Source: Actinomycetota bacterium (GTDB lineage Bacteria > Actinomycetota > Acidimicrobiia > Acidimicrobiales > Ilumatobacteraceae). Taken from it: a DNA stretch of 64,000 nt. The stretch's first letter is position 1, and every line of letters starts with the position of its first letter. The stretch lies in NCBI GenBank assembly GCA_030645495.1, contig JAUSLV010000016.1:1-64000 (forward strand), given 5' to 3'. The notes under the pieces were generated by a model. That model saw only the letters and a list, made by a program, of their open reading frames with translations. It was not told the origin of the DNA and made no database searches. The translations under genes were made by a program, and so were the position numbers. Positions 1 through 7,722 of this stretch are shown here, in pieces.

Positions 1-492
1 CGCGCGACACGCACTCTTCTGGCGTGCCAGCCGGGCCACCGCATCGTCCTGACGCAGACGGCGCACCATCATCTGCAACCAGCGACGGAACTCGCGCTCA
101 CTCATCTGTGCAGCCTTGGCCCGAATCTCGTCACCATGGGCGGTGAGACGCTTCCGATCGTCGGCTGACAGCCCGGCCAACGCGTCGGCGACCACATCGA
201 CATGCTCGGCAGTGGTGGCACCGTCGGCCAACGCCGCATCCAGCTGCGGGATCGCCTCGGCCGCATCCGAACGGCGCTTCGCCTTGGCCGACTTGCGCGA
301 TGACGACCTGGTGGCCTGCGCATGCTCGCCCTCCGCATCGGCGCTGAACTCGCGCATCGCCCGCAATACCCGCAACTCCAACGACGCCAGGATCGACTGC
401 ACCATCGCCAGGTCGGCCAACTCGCGACGGCACGCAGCCAGATCGCTCGGCTGCACCGCCTGCGCCATCGCCCGAATCATCCGCACGTCCAT
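1..492 (-). CDS. DUF222 domain protein, probably HNH endonuclease (partial)
   Basis: The reading frame opens with ATG at 492 and runs off the left edge, so only about 164 N-terminal residues are seen. They form a charged, alanine-rich helical segment: a stretch beginning MDVRMIRAMAQAV, a basic KSAKAKRR patch and a segment ending RRLRQDDAVARLARQKS. This fits the DUF222 region that precedes a C-terminal HNH nuclease in the large actinobacterial 13E12-repeat-like family. Those proteins are multicopy and their function is poorly known. The HNH domain itself lies outside the window, so nuclease activity is inferred only from the family. It faces away from the catabolic genes and is probably not part of their unit. 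Confidence 0.7.
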   Translation of the reverse strand, partial: MDVRMIRAMAQAVQPSDLAACRRELADLAMVQSILASLELRVLRAMREFSADAEGEHAQATRSSSRKSAKAKRRSDAAEAIPQLDAALADGATTAEHVDVVADALAGLSADDRKRLTAHGDEIRAKAAQMSEREFRRWLQMMVRRLRQDDAVARLARQKSACRA

Positions 493-556
493 ACGAACAA
501 CTGTACGCAAGGGGTGTGACAAGGTTGTCGAGTGGGCCAGGATCACCAGCGAGGCC

Positions 557-1333
557 TCAGAAGACGCTGTACCCGCCATCGATGCGGATGGTGTCGCCGG
601 TGTGGAAGCTCGACGCCGAACTCGCGAGGTACACGGCGATCCCTGCCCACTCCTCGGGTGTGCCCCAGCGGCGCAGCGGGATGCGCGGCAGGATCTTCTC
701 GGCGACACCGGGCTGCGTCGCCCACGGCTCCATCATCGGCGACATCGTCCAGCCGGGCAGTAGTGCGTTGGCGCGGATGCGGTGGCGGCCCAGCTCCACA
801 GCCAGGCCGCGCATCATCGCGATCACGCCCGCCTTTGCCGCGGCGTAGGCCTCTTCGCGGGGCGTGCCGAAGTCGACGCTGATGCTGGAGGTGCCCACCA
901 AGCTGCCGCCGTCGCCCTGTGCGATCATCCGCGTGGCCGCCTCGCGCAACACGAGGTACGCGCCGTCGAGGTTCACGCGAGTGATCGCCCGCCACTGTTC
1001 GAGTGTCGAGTCCACGAACGGTGGGTTGGTGTGCCCACCCGCCGACCCGGCGTTGGCGAAGCAGGCGTCGATCCGCCCGAACTCGCCGGCCATCCACGCA
1101 ACGCCGTCGATCACTGCGGCCTCGTCGCCCACGTCGACCACCTGCGCCGCCACCTTCGTGCCGTGAGTGGCGAGCCGTTCGAGCGCGGCAGCGTTCTTGT
1201 CCGGGTTGGTGCCCCAGATGCAGACCGCGGCTCCGGCCTGGGCGAGGCCCTCGGCCATCCCCAGGCCGATGCCCGAGTTGCCGCCGGTGACGAGCGCGAC
1301 GCGACCGCGCAGGTCGAACATCGGCAGGTTCAT
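557..1333 (-). CDS. SDR family oxidoreductase
   Basis: Classical short-chain dehydrogenase/reductase of 258 residues. The NAD(P)-binding TGGNSGIG motif is at residues 16-23, a NAG motif near 94, and the catalytic tyrosine and lysine are Y163 and K167 (YAAAK). The C-terminus IRIDGGYSVF is typical of the family. It probably oxidises or reduces an alcohol/ketone carried by a CoA-linked or free intermediate; the substrate cannot be read from the sequence. The start at 1333 has a GGAGG ribosome site and overlaps the stop of the upstream LLM gene by four bases (ATGA), which indicates translational coupling. It is the last gene of the 4.6-0.56 kb leftward operon. Confidence 0.9.
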   Translation of the reverse strand: MNLPMFDLRGRVALVTGGNSGIGLGMAEGLAQAGAAVCIWGTNPDKNAAALERLATHGTKVAAQVVDVGDEAAVIDGVAWMAGEFGRIDACFANAGSAGGHTNPPFVDSTLEQWRAITRVNLDGAYLVLREAATRMIAQGDGGSLVGTSSISVDFGTPREEAYAAAKAGVIAMMRGLAVELGRHRIRANALLPGWTMSPMMEPWATQPGVAEKILPRIPLRRWGTPEEWAGIAVYLASSASSFHTGDTIRIDGGYSVF

Positions 1334-2232
1334 GGTTGTACCTCCATGGCGGCGAGGCGCCGCCACGCGTCCGTCGGCACCGTGGTGTCGTCGCCGGTGA
1401 GCACCTCGATGCACACGTGGTCCGCGCCGGCGTCGAGGTGCTCGCGCACACGAGTGGCGATTACCTGCTCGTCGCCGATCGCCGCCAGCGCGTCGACCAG
1501 CGCGTCGGACGCGCCGTTCTCCAGATCGCCGACGTCGAACCCCGAGCGCAGTACGTTCTCGCGGTACGCAGGGTTCCTGATCGTCCCCGCCACGGACCAG
1601 CGCGCGATGGCGAGGCCCTCGGCCCGGTCGTCCGTCAGCACCACCTTGAGGCACGGCGCGAGGAAGGAGTCGGGGCCGAGGATGTCGCGTGCCCACGCCG
1701 TGTGCGCCACGGGGGCGACATAGGTGTGCGCGCCACCGGCCCGCTCGGCCGCCAATCGCAGCATCTGCGGCCCGAGCGCGGCGAGCACACGATCGTCGTT
1801 GCCGACCGGCGCGGCACCGCCGCGCGTCGCGTCCATGCTGTCGAGGTAGCTGCGCATCGTGGCCAGCGGCGGCCCGTACTGCTGGCCCAGCATGCGCTCG
1901 ACGATCATCGGGTGGCTGACGCCGAGGCCCAGCAGGAACCGCTCTGGGAACCGTGCGTGCAGGTGGCGCTGCGCGAGTGCGGAGGCCTGTGGGCTGCGGG
2001 CGTGCACGCGGGCGATGCCGGTGGCGACCACCAACCGGTCGGTGGCTGTCAGCAGCAACGTCGCGTGGGTGAGCACCTCGCGGTGCATGGCCTCGGGGAT
2101 CCACAACGACTGCCAGCCCATGGCCTCCAGTTCGGTGGCGGCGCGCTCGCCGAGGTCGCCGTCGCTCATGTCGAGCTGCCGCGTCCAGATGCCCACGCGG
2201 CCCAGCCGTGCGGTGAGTGCGGCGCGGCTCAT
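1330..2232 (-). CDS. LLM-class F420-type oxidoreductase
   Basis: A 300-residue luciferase-like (TIM-barrel) protein. The N-terminus RVGIWTRQLDMSD and the segments SLWIPEAMHREVLTHATLLL and FLLGLGVSHPMIVERMLG match actinobacterial F420-dependent LLM oxidoreductases (the TIGR03620-like group). Such enzymes use F420 or FMN to oxidise alcohols or reduce activated double bonds; the substrate here is unknown. Both ends overlap neighbouring genes by four bases, placing it firmly inside the operon with two crotonases and two SDRs. The cofactor choice of F420 over FMN rests on family resemblance only. Confidence 0.82.
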   Translation of the reverse strand: MSRAALTARLGRVGIWTRQLDMSDGDLGERAATELEAMGWQSLWIPEAMHREVLTHATLLLTATDRLVVATGIARVHARSPQASALAQRHLHARFPERFLLGLGVSHPMIVERMLGQQYGPPLATMRSYLDSMDATRGGAAPVGNDDRVLAALGPQMLRLAAERAGGAHTYVAPVAHTAWARDILGPDSFLAPCLKVVLTDDRAEGLAIARWSVAGTIRNPAYRENVLRSGFDVGDLENGASDALVDALAAIGDEQVIATRVREHLDAGADHVCIEVLTGDDTTVPTDAWRRLAAMEVQP

Positions 2233-3002
2233 CGGCCGTTGAACTTCGGTGAGCGCTTCTCGCGGAAGGCGGTGAGGCCCTCCACCCGATCGGCGGTGTC
2301 GAACAGCGCCGACACGGTGGATCGTTCGAGCTCGATGCCCATCGCCAGCGGCAGCTCGGTGCCCACGTGCACCAGCTTCTTCGCCGCGGCCAACGCGGCA
2401 GGCGGGCCGGCCGCCAGCACTTCGGCCAGTTCCAGCGCGGCGGCCACGACGTCGTCGTGCAGCGAGTTCACCAACCCGAACTGCACTGCCGTCGCCGCGT
2501 CGAGCGGGGCGCCGGTCATCAGCATGTGTGTGGCCACCGCGGCCGGCAGCATGCGTGTCAGCCGCTGCGAGCCACCTGCCGCGGGCAACAGGCCCAGCTT
2601 GATCTCGGGCACTCCCAGGCGCGCGCCGGGGGCCGCCAGCCGCAGGTCGCAGGCGAGCGCGAGTTCGCAGCCGCCGCCGAACGCCATCCCATTGATCGCG
2701 GCGATCGAGGGCACCGGGCTGGCCTCCAGCCGGTCGTATGCGTCGGTGAGGCCCTTCACGAACCGCCCGAAGTCGGCGCCATCGTGCAACGTGTCGAGCT
2801 CGGAGATGTCGGCCCCGGCGGAGAAGGCACGCCCCTCACCGGTGATGACGATGGCTCGTAGTTCGGAGTCGGCCTCGATCACGTCGAGGTGTTGGTGCAG
2901 CTCGGCGACGGTGTCGGAGCCGATGGCATTCAACCGGCTGGGCCGGTCGAGCACGAGCAGGGCGATGCGCCCGCGGCGGTCGAAACGGAGTACGGAGGTC
3001 AT
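2229..3002 (-). CDS. Enoyl-CoA hydratase (crotonase)
   Basis: A 257-residue crotonase-fold protein with both catalytic glutamates expected of a true hydratase: one in GGCEL (the Glu144 position of rat crotonase) and one in PEIKLG (the Glu164 position), followed by LLPAAGGSQRLTR. The oxyanion-hole segment AFSAGADISEL is also present. It should hydrate 2-enoyl-CoA to 3-hydroxyacyl-CoA in a beta-oxidation-like pathway. ATG at 3002 is preceded by GAGGAG. Its stop overlaps the LLM start by four bases. Of the six crotonases in the window, only this one and the one at 22182 keep both glutamates. Confidence 0.9.
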   Translation of the reverse strand: MTSVLRFDRRGRIALLVLDRPSRLNAIGSDTVAELHQHLDVIEADSELRAIVITGEGRAFSAGADISELDTLHDGADFGRFVKGLTDAYDRLEASPVPSIAAINGMAFGGGCELALACDLRLAAPGARLGVPEIKLGLLPAAGGSQRLTRMLPAAVATHMLMTGAPLDAATAVQFGLVNSLHDDVVAAALELAEVLAAGPPAALAAAKKLVHVGTELPLAMGIELERSTVSALFDTADRVEGLTAFREKRSPKFNGR

Positions 3003-3013
3003 GGTCGTGCTCC

Positions 3014-3766
3014 TCAGGCCATCGTCAGGCCGCCGCTGACGGACAGCGTCTGGCCGGTGATGTAGCCGGCGCCGTCGCTCAGCAGGAAGGCGACGGCCGG
3101 GGCGATGTCGCCAGGTTGGGCGGTGCGGCGCAGCGGGATGGCCTTGGCCAGGCCCGCGTACAGCTTCTCGGAGTACTCGGCCACCTGCGCCAGCAGCGCC
3201 GTCTCGGTGGGGCCGGGGCACACCGAGTTGACCGTGATGCCGTAGCGGGCGACTTCGCGGGCGAGCGTCTTGTTGAACGCGATGACTCCGCCCTTGGTGG
3301 CGGAGTACACCGCTTCGCCCGAGGAGCCGACGCGGCCCGCGTCGGAGGCGATCGACACGATGCGGCCGGCGTTGCGCTCGATCATGCCGTCGAGCACTGC
3401 GCGGCAGAAGCCGATCGTGCCCTTCAGGTTGACGGCGATGATGCGGTCCCATTCGTCCTCGGTGCTGTCGACGAACGGCTTGATCACGTCGATGCCGGCG
3501 TTGTTGACGAGCGCGGCGACCGGCCCGAGTGCGGCTTCCACCTCGGCGACCGCAGCGCGCACCGACGCGGTGTCGGCGATGTCGACCGCGATGCCCGCAG
3601 CGGCGACGCCGTGCGTCGCGCGCAACTCGGCAGCGGTGGCGTTGGCCGCCCCGAGGTCGAGGTCGCACACCGCCACCGACCACCCGTCGGCGGCGAGAGC
3701 GTGGGCGATGGCGGCGCCGATGCCGCGTGCGGCGCCGGTGACGATGGCAGTTCGGGGTGTCGTCAT
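3014..3766 (-). CDS. SDR family oxidoreductase
   Basis: A 250-residue classical SDR: TGAARGIG at residues 10-17, NNAG at 88-91, catalytic S141, Y154 and K158 (YSATK), and the C-terminal SGGLTMA. Lying 11 bases upstream of a complete enoyl-CoA hydratase, it is a good candidate for the matching 3-hydroxyacyl-CoA dehydrogenase or beta-ketoacyl reductase step; that role is inferred from position. ATG at 3766 follows an AGGAA ribosome site. Fourth gene counted from the left of the leftward operon. Confidence 0.88.
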   Translation of the reverse strand: MTTPRTAIVTGAARGIGAAIAHALAADGWSVAVCDLDLGAANATAAELRATHGVAAAGIAVDIADTASVRAAVAEVEAALGPVAALVNNAGIDVIKPFVDSTEDEWDRIIAVNLKGTIGFCRAVLDGMIERNAGRIVSIASDAGRVGSSGEAVYSATKGGVIAFNKTLAREVARYGITVNSVCPGPTETALLAQVAEYSEKLYAGLAKAIPLRRTAQPGDIAPAVAFLLSDGAGYITGQTLSVSGGLTMA

Positions 3767-3798
3767 CTGTGGTTCCTGTCTCGTCCGTTCGGAGGGTG

Positions 3799-4608
3799 TC
3801 ACTCGCTGGTGGGGCCGTTGAAGATCGGGGCGCGCTTGTCGCGGTGCGAGGCCAGCCCCTCGGCCGCGTCGGGCCCGCCGAAGCCGAAGAACTCGAGGCC
3901 CAGCGAGGCATCGAACGCGGGGCCGGCGCTGCGGTACCAGTGGTTCAGCGAGTGCTTCGTCCAGCGCAGGGCCGACTGCGACATCGTGGTGAGCTGCACC
4001 GCGGTGGCCAACGCCCGCTCGTGCACCTGGTCGTCGTCGACGCACAGCGACACCAGGCCGATCCGCTCGGCTTCCTCACCGGTGAGCGTGTCGCACGTCA
4101 GCAGGTAGTACTTGCTCTTCGCCATACCGGCCAGCAGCGGCCAGCACACGGCAGCATGGTCGCCGGCGGCCACGCCGAGGCGGGTGTGGCCGTCGATGAT
4201 CTTCGCGTTGCGGCCGACGATCGAGATGTCGGCGAGGATGCCCGCCACCAACCCGGCGCCGACGGCCGGGCCGTGGATCGCGGAGATGATCGGCTTCGAG
4301 CAGTTGATGACGTTCCACACCAGGTCGCGCGCCTCGCGCATCACGCGGGTGCGCACGGCGTAGTCGTTGATGATCCCGTCGAGCAGTTCGAAGCTGCCAC
4401 CGGAGGAGAAGCCTTTGCCCGCGCCTTGCAGGATGGCCACCTTCACCTCGGGGTCGCGGTCGATGGTGAGCCAGATGTCGGCGATCTCGCGGTGCGCGTC
4501 GGGCCCCACCGAGTTGAGGCCGGGTGCGTCGAAGGTGATGCGCAGCACTCCGTCGGCCGGTCGGTCGTAGGTGAAGCTGGGGAACAGTGCCGCGTAGTCG
4601 GTGGTCAT
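3799..4608 (-). CDS. Crotonase-fold protein without the hydratase glutamates
   Basis: A 269-residue crotonase superfamily member. The oxyanion-hole loop ([11 protein letters not shown]) and the fold motif [13 protein letters not shown] are clear. At the two positions where hydratases carry glutamate it has non-acidic residues (AGLVA, and [13 protein letters not shown] instead of PEIxLG). It is therefore unlikely to be a standard enoyl-CoA hydratase. An isomerase, ring-hydrolase, dehalogenase or thioesterase-like activity is possible. First gene of the leftward operon, starting 86 bases from the divergent acyl-CoA dehydrogenase across a palindromic promoter region. Confidence 0.82.
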   Translation of the reverse strand: MTTDYAALFPSFTYDRPADGVLRITFDAPGLNSVGPDAHREIADIWLTIDRDPEVKVAILQGAGKGFSSGGSFELLDGIINDYAVRTRVMREARDLVWNVINCSKPIISAIHGPAVGAGLVAGILADISIVGRNAKIIDGHTRLGVAAGDHAAVCWPLLAGMAKSKYYLLTCDTLTGEEAERIGLVSLCVDDDQVHERALATAVQLTTMSQSALRWTKHSLNHWYRSAGPAFDASLGLEFFGFGGPDAAEGLASHRDKRAPIFNGPTSE

Positions 4609-4652
4609 GGTGGCTTCACTCGCTCTCTGCTGAGATGGGGGGTTGAATCCGT

Positions 4653-4669
4653 TATCGTATTAGACGATA
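4653..4669. promoter_or_regulatory. Operator-like palindrome in a divergent promoter
   Basis: A perfect interrupted palindrome, TATCGT-ATTAG-ACGATA, in the 86 bases between two divergently transcribed genes (crotonase at 4608 leftward, acyl-CoA dehydrogenase at 4695 rightward). A second symmetric pair, TCGTAT/ATACGA, overlaps it at 4655-4674, and GGGGGTT/AACCCCC flanks it. Size and placement fit a TetR- or GntR-type operator controlling both genes. The GntR gene at 5925-6683 is the nearest regulator, but no direct link can be shown. Confidence 0.6.
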
Positions 4670-4694
4670 TACGAACCCCCGGGAGTACTCACAC

Positions 4695-5846
4695 ATGGAC
4701 TTCGCCCTCACCGACGAGCAGGCACTCCTCCAGGAGACCGCGCGGTCGTTCGTCGCCAAGTACTGCCCGGCCGAGCAGGCCAAGGCGTGGGACGAGGCCG
4801 ACGAGTTCCCGGTGCAGTTGTGGCAGCGAATGGCGGAGATGGGCTGGTTCTCGCTGCCCTACCCGCTGGAGGCCGGCGGCGGTGGTGGCAGCGTCACCGA
4901 CCTGTGCATCCTGGCCGAGGAGTTGGGCCATGCCAGCCTCGACGTGGCGATGGCCTACGTGGGCACGTTCATCCCCGGCCTGGTGATCTTCAAGTACGGC
5001 ACCGACGAGCAGCGCGCCCGCTTCCGCGCCGGCCTGTTCGACGGCGACTACCGCATCTCGGTGGCGATCTCCGAGCCCGATGCCGGCTCTGATGCCGCGG
5101 CGTTGCGGTGCTCGGCGGTCGACCATGGCGATCACTACGTGGTGAACGGCCAGAAGGCGTGGTGCACCGGCGCCAGCCTCCCCGGCGCGTGGATCGCGCT
5201 GTACGTGCGCACCAACCCCGACGCACCGAAGCACCGCGGCATCAGCTTGCTGCTCGTGCCCAACGACAGCCCCGGCCTCGAGATCCGCCGCACGCCCACG
5301 TTGGCGCGGCACCTGCTGGGCACGAACGAGGTGTTCCTCACCGATGTGGTGGTGCCGAAGCAGAACCTCGTCGGTGAGGTGGACGGCGGCTTCTCGATGC
5401 TGATGTCGGGCCTCGACGTCGAGAAGGTGGTGATGGCCGCGGCGTACACCGGTGTGGCCCAGGCGACCATGGACGACATGCTCGACTACTCGAAGCAGCG
5501 CCAGCAGTTCGGTCGCCCGGTCGGCAACTTCCAGGCGCTGGCCCACCCGATGGTCGACATGCAGACCGAGATCGACGCGGCCCGGCTGCTGGCCTATCGC
5601 GCCGCGTGGATGCTGGGCACCGGCCGGCCGTGCACTCGTGAGGCGGCGATGGCCAAGTTGAAGTGCTCCGAGGCCTACGTGTCGGCCGCCCGCTTGGGCA
5701 TGCAGGTGTTGGCCGGCCACGGGTTCTCCACCGAGAGCGTGATGAGCTTCCGCTGGCGCGAATCGATCGTGGCCACCATCTCCGGCGGCACCAGCCAGAT
5801 CCAGCGCAACGCGGTGGCGAAGTCGATGGGCCTCATTACCTACTGA
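4695..5846 (+). CDS. Acyl-CoA dehydrogenase
   Basis: A 383-residue FadE-type flavoprotein. The N-terminal helical domain begins MDFALTDEQALLQETARSF. The middle beta-domain has ISEPDAGSDAAAL (FAD/acyl-CoA contacts) and GQKAWCTGA. The C-terminal domain has QQFGRPVGNFQALAH and ISGGTSQIQRNAVA. It forms a 2,3-double bond in an acyl-CoA, passing electrons to FAD and then to ETF. The glutamate of the YEGT motif in medium-chain enzymes is glycine here (SGGTS), common in related families that use a base elsewhere. A GGGAG ribosome site precedes ATG 4695. It is transcribed alone, divergent from the five-gene operon. Confidence 0.9.
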   Translation: MDFALTDEQALLQETARSFVAKYCPAEQAKAWDEADEFPVQLWQRMAEMGWFSLPYPLEAGGGGGSVTDLCILAEELGHASLDVAMAYVGTFIPGLVIFKYGTDEQRARFRAGLFDGDYRISVAISEPDAGSDAAALRCSAVDHGDHYVVNGQKAWCTGASLPGAWIALYVRTNPDAPKHRGISLLLVPNDSPGLEIRRTPTLARHLLGTNEVFLTDVVVPKQNLVGEVDGGFSMLMSGLDVEKVVMAAAYTGVAQATMDDMLDYSKQRQQFGRPVGNFQALAHPMVDMQTEIDAARLLAYRAAWMLGTGRPCTREAAMAKLKCSEAYVSAARLGMQVLAGHGFSTESVMSFRWRESIVATISGGTSQIQRNAVAKSMGLITY

Positions 5847-5863
5847 CTGCAACCCCCGGTTCG

Positions 5864-5905
5864 TGTCACACACCCACCACGGCGGCTCGTGACCGGTGTG
5901 TGACA
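5864..5905. terminator. Inverted repeat between convergent genes
   Basis: TGTCACACACC at 5864-5874 is repeated in inverted form as GGTGTGTGACA at 5895-5905, giving 11-base arms around a 20-base loop. It sits in the 78-base gap between the ends of the acyl-CoA dehydrogenase and the convergent GntR gene, where a bidirectional terminator is expected. No U-tract follows on either side, so a Rho-independent role is uncertain. Confidence 0.45.
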
Positions 5906-5924
5906 TGAAGGGTGGGCGCGCGGT

Positions 5925-6683
5925 TCAGCTGAGCACGTCGATGACGCGACCACCCTGCGCGGCCTGCAGCAGCGACCCGGCCTCGGCCAAGTGGCGGCGG
6001 AACAGCTCTTCGGCCTCGTCGGCCTCGCCGCCGGCGATGTGTTCGATGAGGCTGTGGCGGGCCTTGCTGGCGCGTTTGATCATCCGGGCCTCGATGTCGG
6101 CGGTGACCACGGGGTAGTTCGATGACGCGGCATCCGAGATCGTTTCCAGCATCGAGGTGAGCAGCATCAGCGTTTCGTTCTCGGTGAGCTCGACGAGCAG
6201 GCGGTTGAACCCGTGGAATCGTGCGGTGTAGTCGGCGTGGTCGGTGGAGCCCTCGAAGTCGGCCAGCCAGTCGGTGAGCCGCTGTGCCCGCGCCGCCCGG
6301 TCGGGCATGCGCGCCAACATCGCTGCGGCCGGCGCCTCCACGATCACGCGGGCGGCGAACACGTCGGCCAGGGTGGCGCCGCGGTGCTGCAGCACGAGCC
6401 CGGTGTACCCCGCCGCCACCTCGCTGGACGGCACCTGCACGCGTGCACCGCCGTGCGCGCCGCGGCGCACCACGATGAGGCCCTCGGACTCGAGGATCCG
6501 GAATGCTTCGCGCAGCGTGGGGCGGCTGATGCTGAACGTCTCCATCAGCGCGGTCTCGGACGGCAGCGCGTCGCCTTCGGTCAACTCGCCGCGAACGATC
6601 TGTTTGCGGAGATGGCGAGCGACGAGCTCGGCGGTCTTGGGGACACGGATCTGTACCTCGCGGCCCGACCTGCTGACGTTCAT
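5925..6683 (-). CDS. GntR/FadR-family transcriptional regulator
   Basis: A 252-residue repressor. The N-terminal winged helix is about residues 20-80 (LPSETALMETF, SRPTLREAFRILESEGLI and the wing RRGAHGGARV). A C-terminal all-helical FCD effector domain follows, with RFHGFNRLLVEL and HSLIEHIAGGEADEAEELFRRHL. FCD regulators typically bind an organic acid or acyl-CoA and repress nearby catabolic genes. It stands between two oxidation clusters. The start ATG at 6683 follows TACACT by six bases, so the transcript is probably leaderless. The palindrome at 4653-4669 is a candidate target. Confidence 0.88.
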   Translation of the reverse strand: MNVSRSGREVQIRVPKTAELVARHLRKQIVRGELTEGDALPSETALMETFSISRPTLREAFRILESEGLIVVRRGAHGGARVQVPSSEVAAGYTGLVLQHRGATLADVFAARVIVEAPAAAMLARMPDRAARAQRLTDWLADFEGSTDHADYTARFHGFNRLLVELTENETLMLLTSMLETISDAASSNYPVVTADIEARMIKRASKARHSLIEHIAGGEADEAEELFRRHLAEAGSLLQAAQGGRVIDVLS

Positions 6684-6689
6684 GCGCTG

Positions 6690-6695
6690 AGTGTA
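6690..6695 (-). promoter_or_regulatory. -10 box of leaderless GntR transcript
   Basis: On the minus strand TACACT is followed by six bases and then the ATG of the GntR gene, so transcription should begin at or beside the start codon. No Shine-Dalgarno sequence fits in the gap. Confidence 0.5.
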
Positions 6696-6760
6696 GGCGG
6701 GGCGGCTTCCCACCGAGGGACCTCGTTCGAAGCCGAGGGCGAACTCGCTGCCGAACCGGG

Positions 6761-7585
6761 TTAGGCCTCTCGCCGCAGCCGATGGTGGGCAACTGCGACG
6801 ACCGCACCCGAGTTGCCGTGGTCGACGAGTTCGCTGCGCACCACGACTGATGCTCCATCGCGAAGGATCTCGCCCGAGGTGTGGAATGGGCCGGCGACGC
6901 CCGCCTTCACGATCCGCACCCCGGCATGCTGCACGGCGAGGCCGCCCCTTCCGGTGGCCGTCGCGAGGTCGATCGCGGTGGCCTCGAGCGCCACGAGCAT
7001 CGGGCCATGGTGCAGGGTCTCCGCACCGATGCGTGGCGACAGCGTGGCGATCTCGTAGCCACCGTCGATGGGCAGCGCCTCGTAGGCGGTGGTGAGCGGT
7101 GGCAACTGCGTGTCGTCGATCTCGGGGCGCGCCGGATCGATGTAGGTGAAGCCCTCCGGGGTCGGTGCGATCACCGCCCAGTCGGCGACACCCACGCCGA
7201 TCACCCGTGTGGGGTCGTCGGCGGACACGAACGTCGCTTCCGTGAACACCTGTGATCGCGCCCAACGCACGACCGAGCCGAGGACACGCAGCGTGCGCAC
7301 GTCGGCAGCCGGGTCGAGCAATTGCACGTCGATGTGCGTGAGGGCAAGGAAGTACACGCGGTCGATGCAGATGCCGGCGGTGTCGAGCATCGCGATCGCG
7401 ACGGGTGCGGTGAGCAGCCCGCCGGTGGTGCGCAGGTCATGCCGCAGCCGCATGTGGCCAACGGCGTGATCGCGGTCGATCTGCTCGGAGCTGCATCCCA
7501 GATGGCGGTAGCTGACCAGTTCGGCCATCGTCGAGGCCCACACGCCGTAGGGACTGTCCGGCTCGGGTGTCGGTGTTGCCGGCAT
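6761..7585 (-). CDS. Probable hotdog-fold (thioesterase-like) protein
   Basis: A 274-residue protein with no strong catalytic signature I can name. The N-terminal half (DHAVGHMRLRHDLRTTGGLLTAPVAIAMLDTAGICID) looks like a PaaI-type hotdog thioesterase core. The C-terminal half (TLHHGPMLVALEATAIDLATA and VKAGVAGPFHTSGEILRDGASVVVRSELVDHG) repeats the pattern, suggesting a double hotdog. A role in releasing or handling acyl-CoA would fit the neighbourhood but is inference. ATG 7585 has GAGGAAG upstream. It diverges from the amidohydrolase, and the DosR-like box lies between the two starts. Confidence 0.6.
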   Translation of the reverse strand: MPATPTPEPDSPYGVWASTMAELVSYRHLGCSSEQIDRDHAVGHMRLRHDLRTTGGLLTAPVAIAMLDTAGICIDRVYFLALTHIDVQLLDPAADVRTLRVLGSVVRWARSQVFTEATFVSADDPTRVIGVGVADWAVIAPTPEGFTYIDPARPEIDDTQLPPLTTAYEALPIDGGYEIATLSPRIGAETLHHGPMLVALEATAIDLATATGRGGLAVQHAGVRIVKAGVAGPFHTSGEILRDGASVVVRSELVDHGNSGAVVAVAHHRLRREA

Positions 7586-7615
7586 GCCATCTTCCTCAAT
7601 CAGTTAGCTGAATGG

Positions 7616-7621
7616 ACTATA
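7616..7621 (-). promoter_or_regulatory. -10 box for the hotdog gene
   Basis: On the minus strand TATAGT lies immediately downstream of the palindromic box at 7622-7640 and about 30 bases before the hotdog gene start. A protein bound to the box would touch the spacer and -35 region of this promoter. Confidence 0.4.
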
Positions 7622-7640
7622 TAGGGACCAAAGGCCCTAA
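7622..7640. promoter_or_regulatory. DosR/DevR-like box
   Basis: TAGGGACCAAAGGCCCTAA is a near-symmetric element (TAGGG and CCCTA arms). It closely resembles the mycobacterial DosR consensus, GGGACT-type arms around an A/T centre followed by GNCCC. Its centre is 88 bases before the amidohydrolase ATG at 7719. A related box lies at the same distance from a P450 gene (18640-18653). No DosR-like regulator gene is in the window, so the assignment rests on the motif alone. Confidence 0.5.
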
Positions 7641-7644
7641 CGCC

Positions 7645-7722
7645 ATGACGAGCGTGTCGGGGATCATCGCGCAACGCCCCGGGGCCGCCCGGAACTCGAC
7701 CTCACCAGGGAGACCACGATGA
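7645..7722 (+). other. Possible leader peptide coupled to amidohydrolase
   Basis: A 25-codon reading frame (starting MTSVSGIIAQRP, ending SPGRPR) whose TGA at 7720-7722 overlaps the amidohydrolase ATG at 7719 as ATGA. It has no clear ribosome site, and a GGGAG site for the main gene lies inside it. It could couple translation to the amidohydrolase or be chance. Confidence 0.25.

Noticed and set aside
557-2104. A long minus-strand frame spanning the SDR and much of the LLM gene, readable as one large protein
   Set aside because: Only the part after ATG 1333 has SDR motifs. The upstream part is out of frame with the well-supported LLM gene and rich in Arg/Pro/Gly as expected of a shadow frame.
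4689-5906. A 405-residue minus-strand frame opposite the acyl-CoA dehydrogenase at 4695
   Set aside because: It is His/Arg/Gly-rich with no family motifs, covers a clearly recognisable dehydrogenase on the other strand, and has no ribosome site. High-GC antisense artefact.
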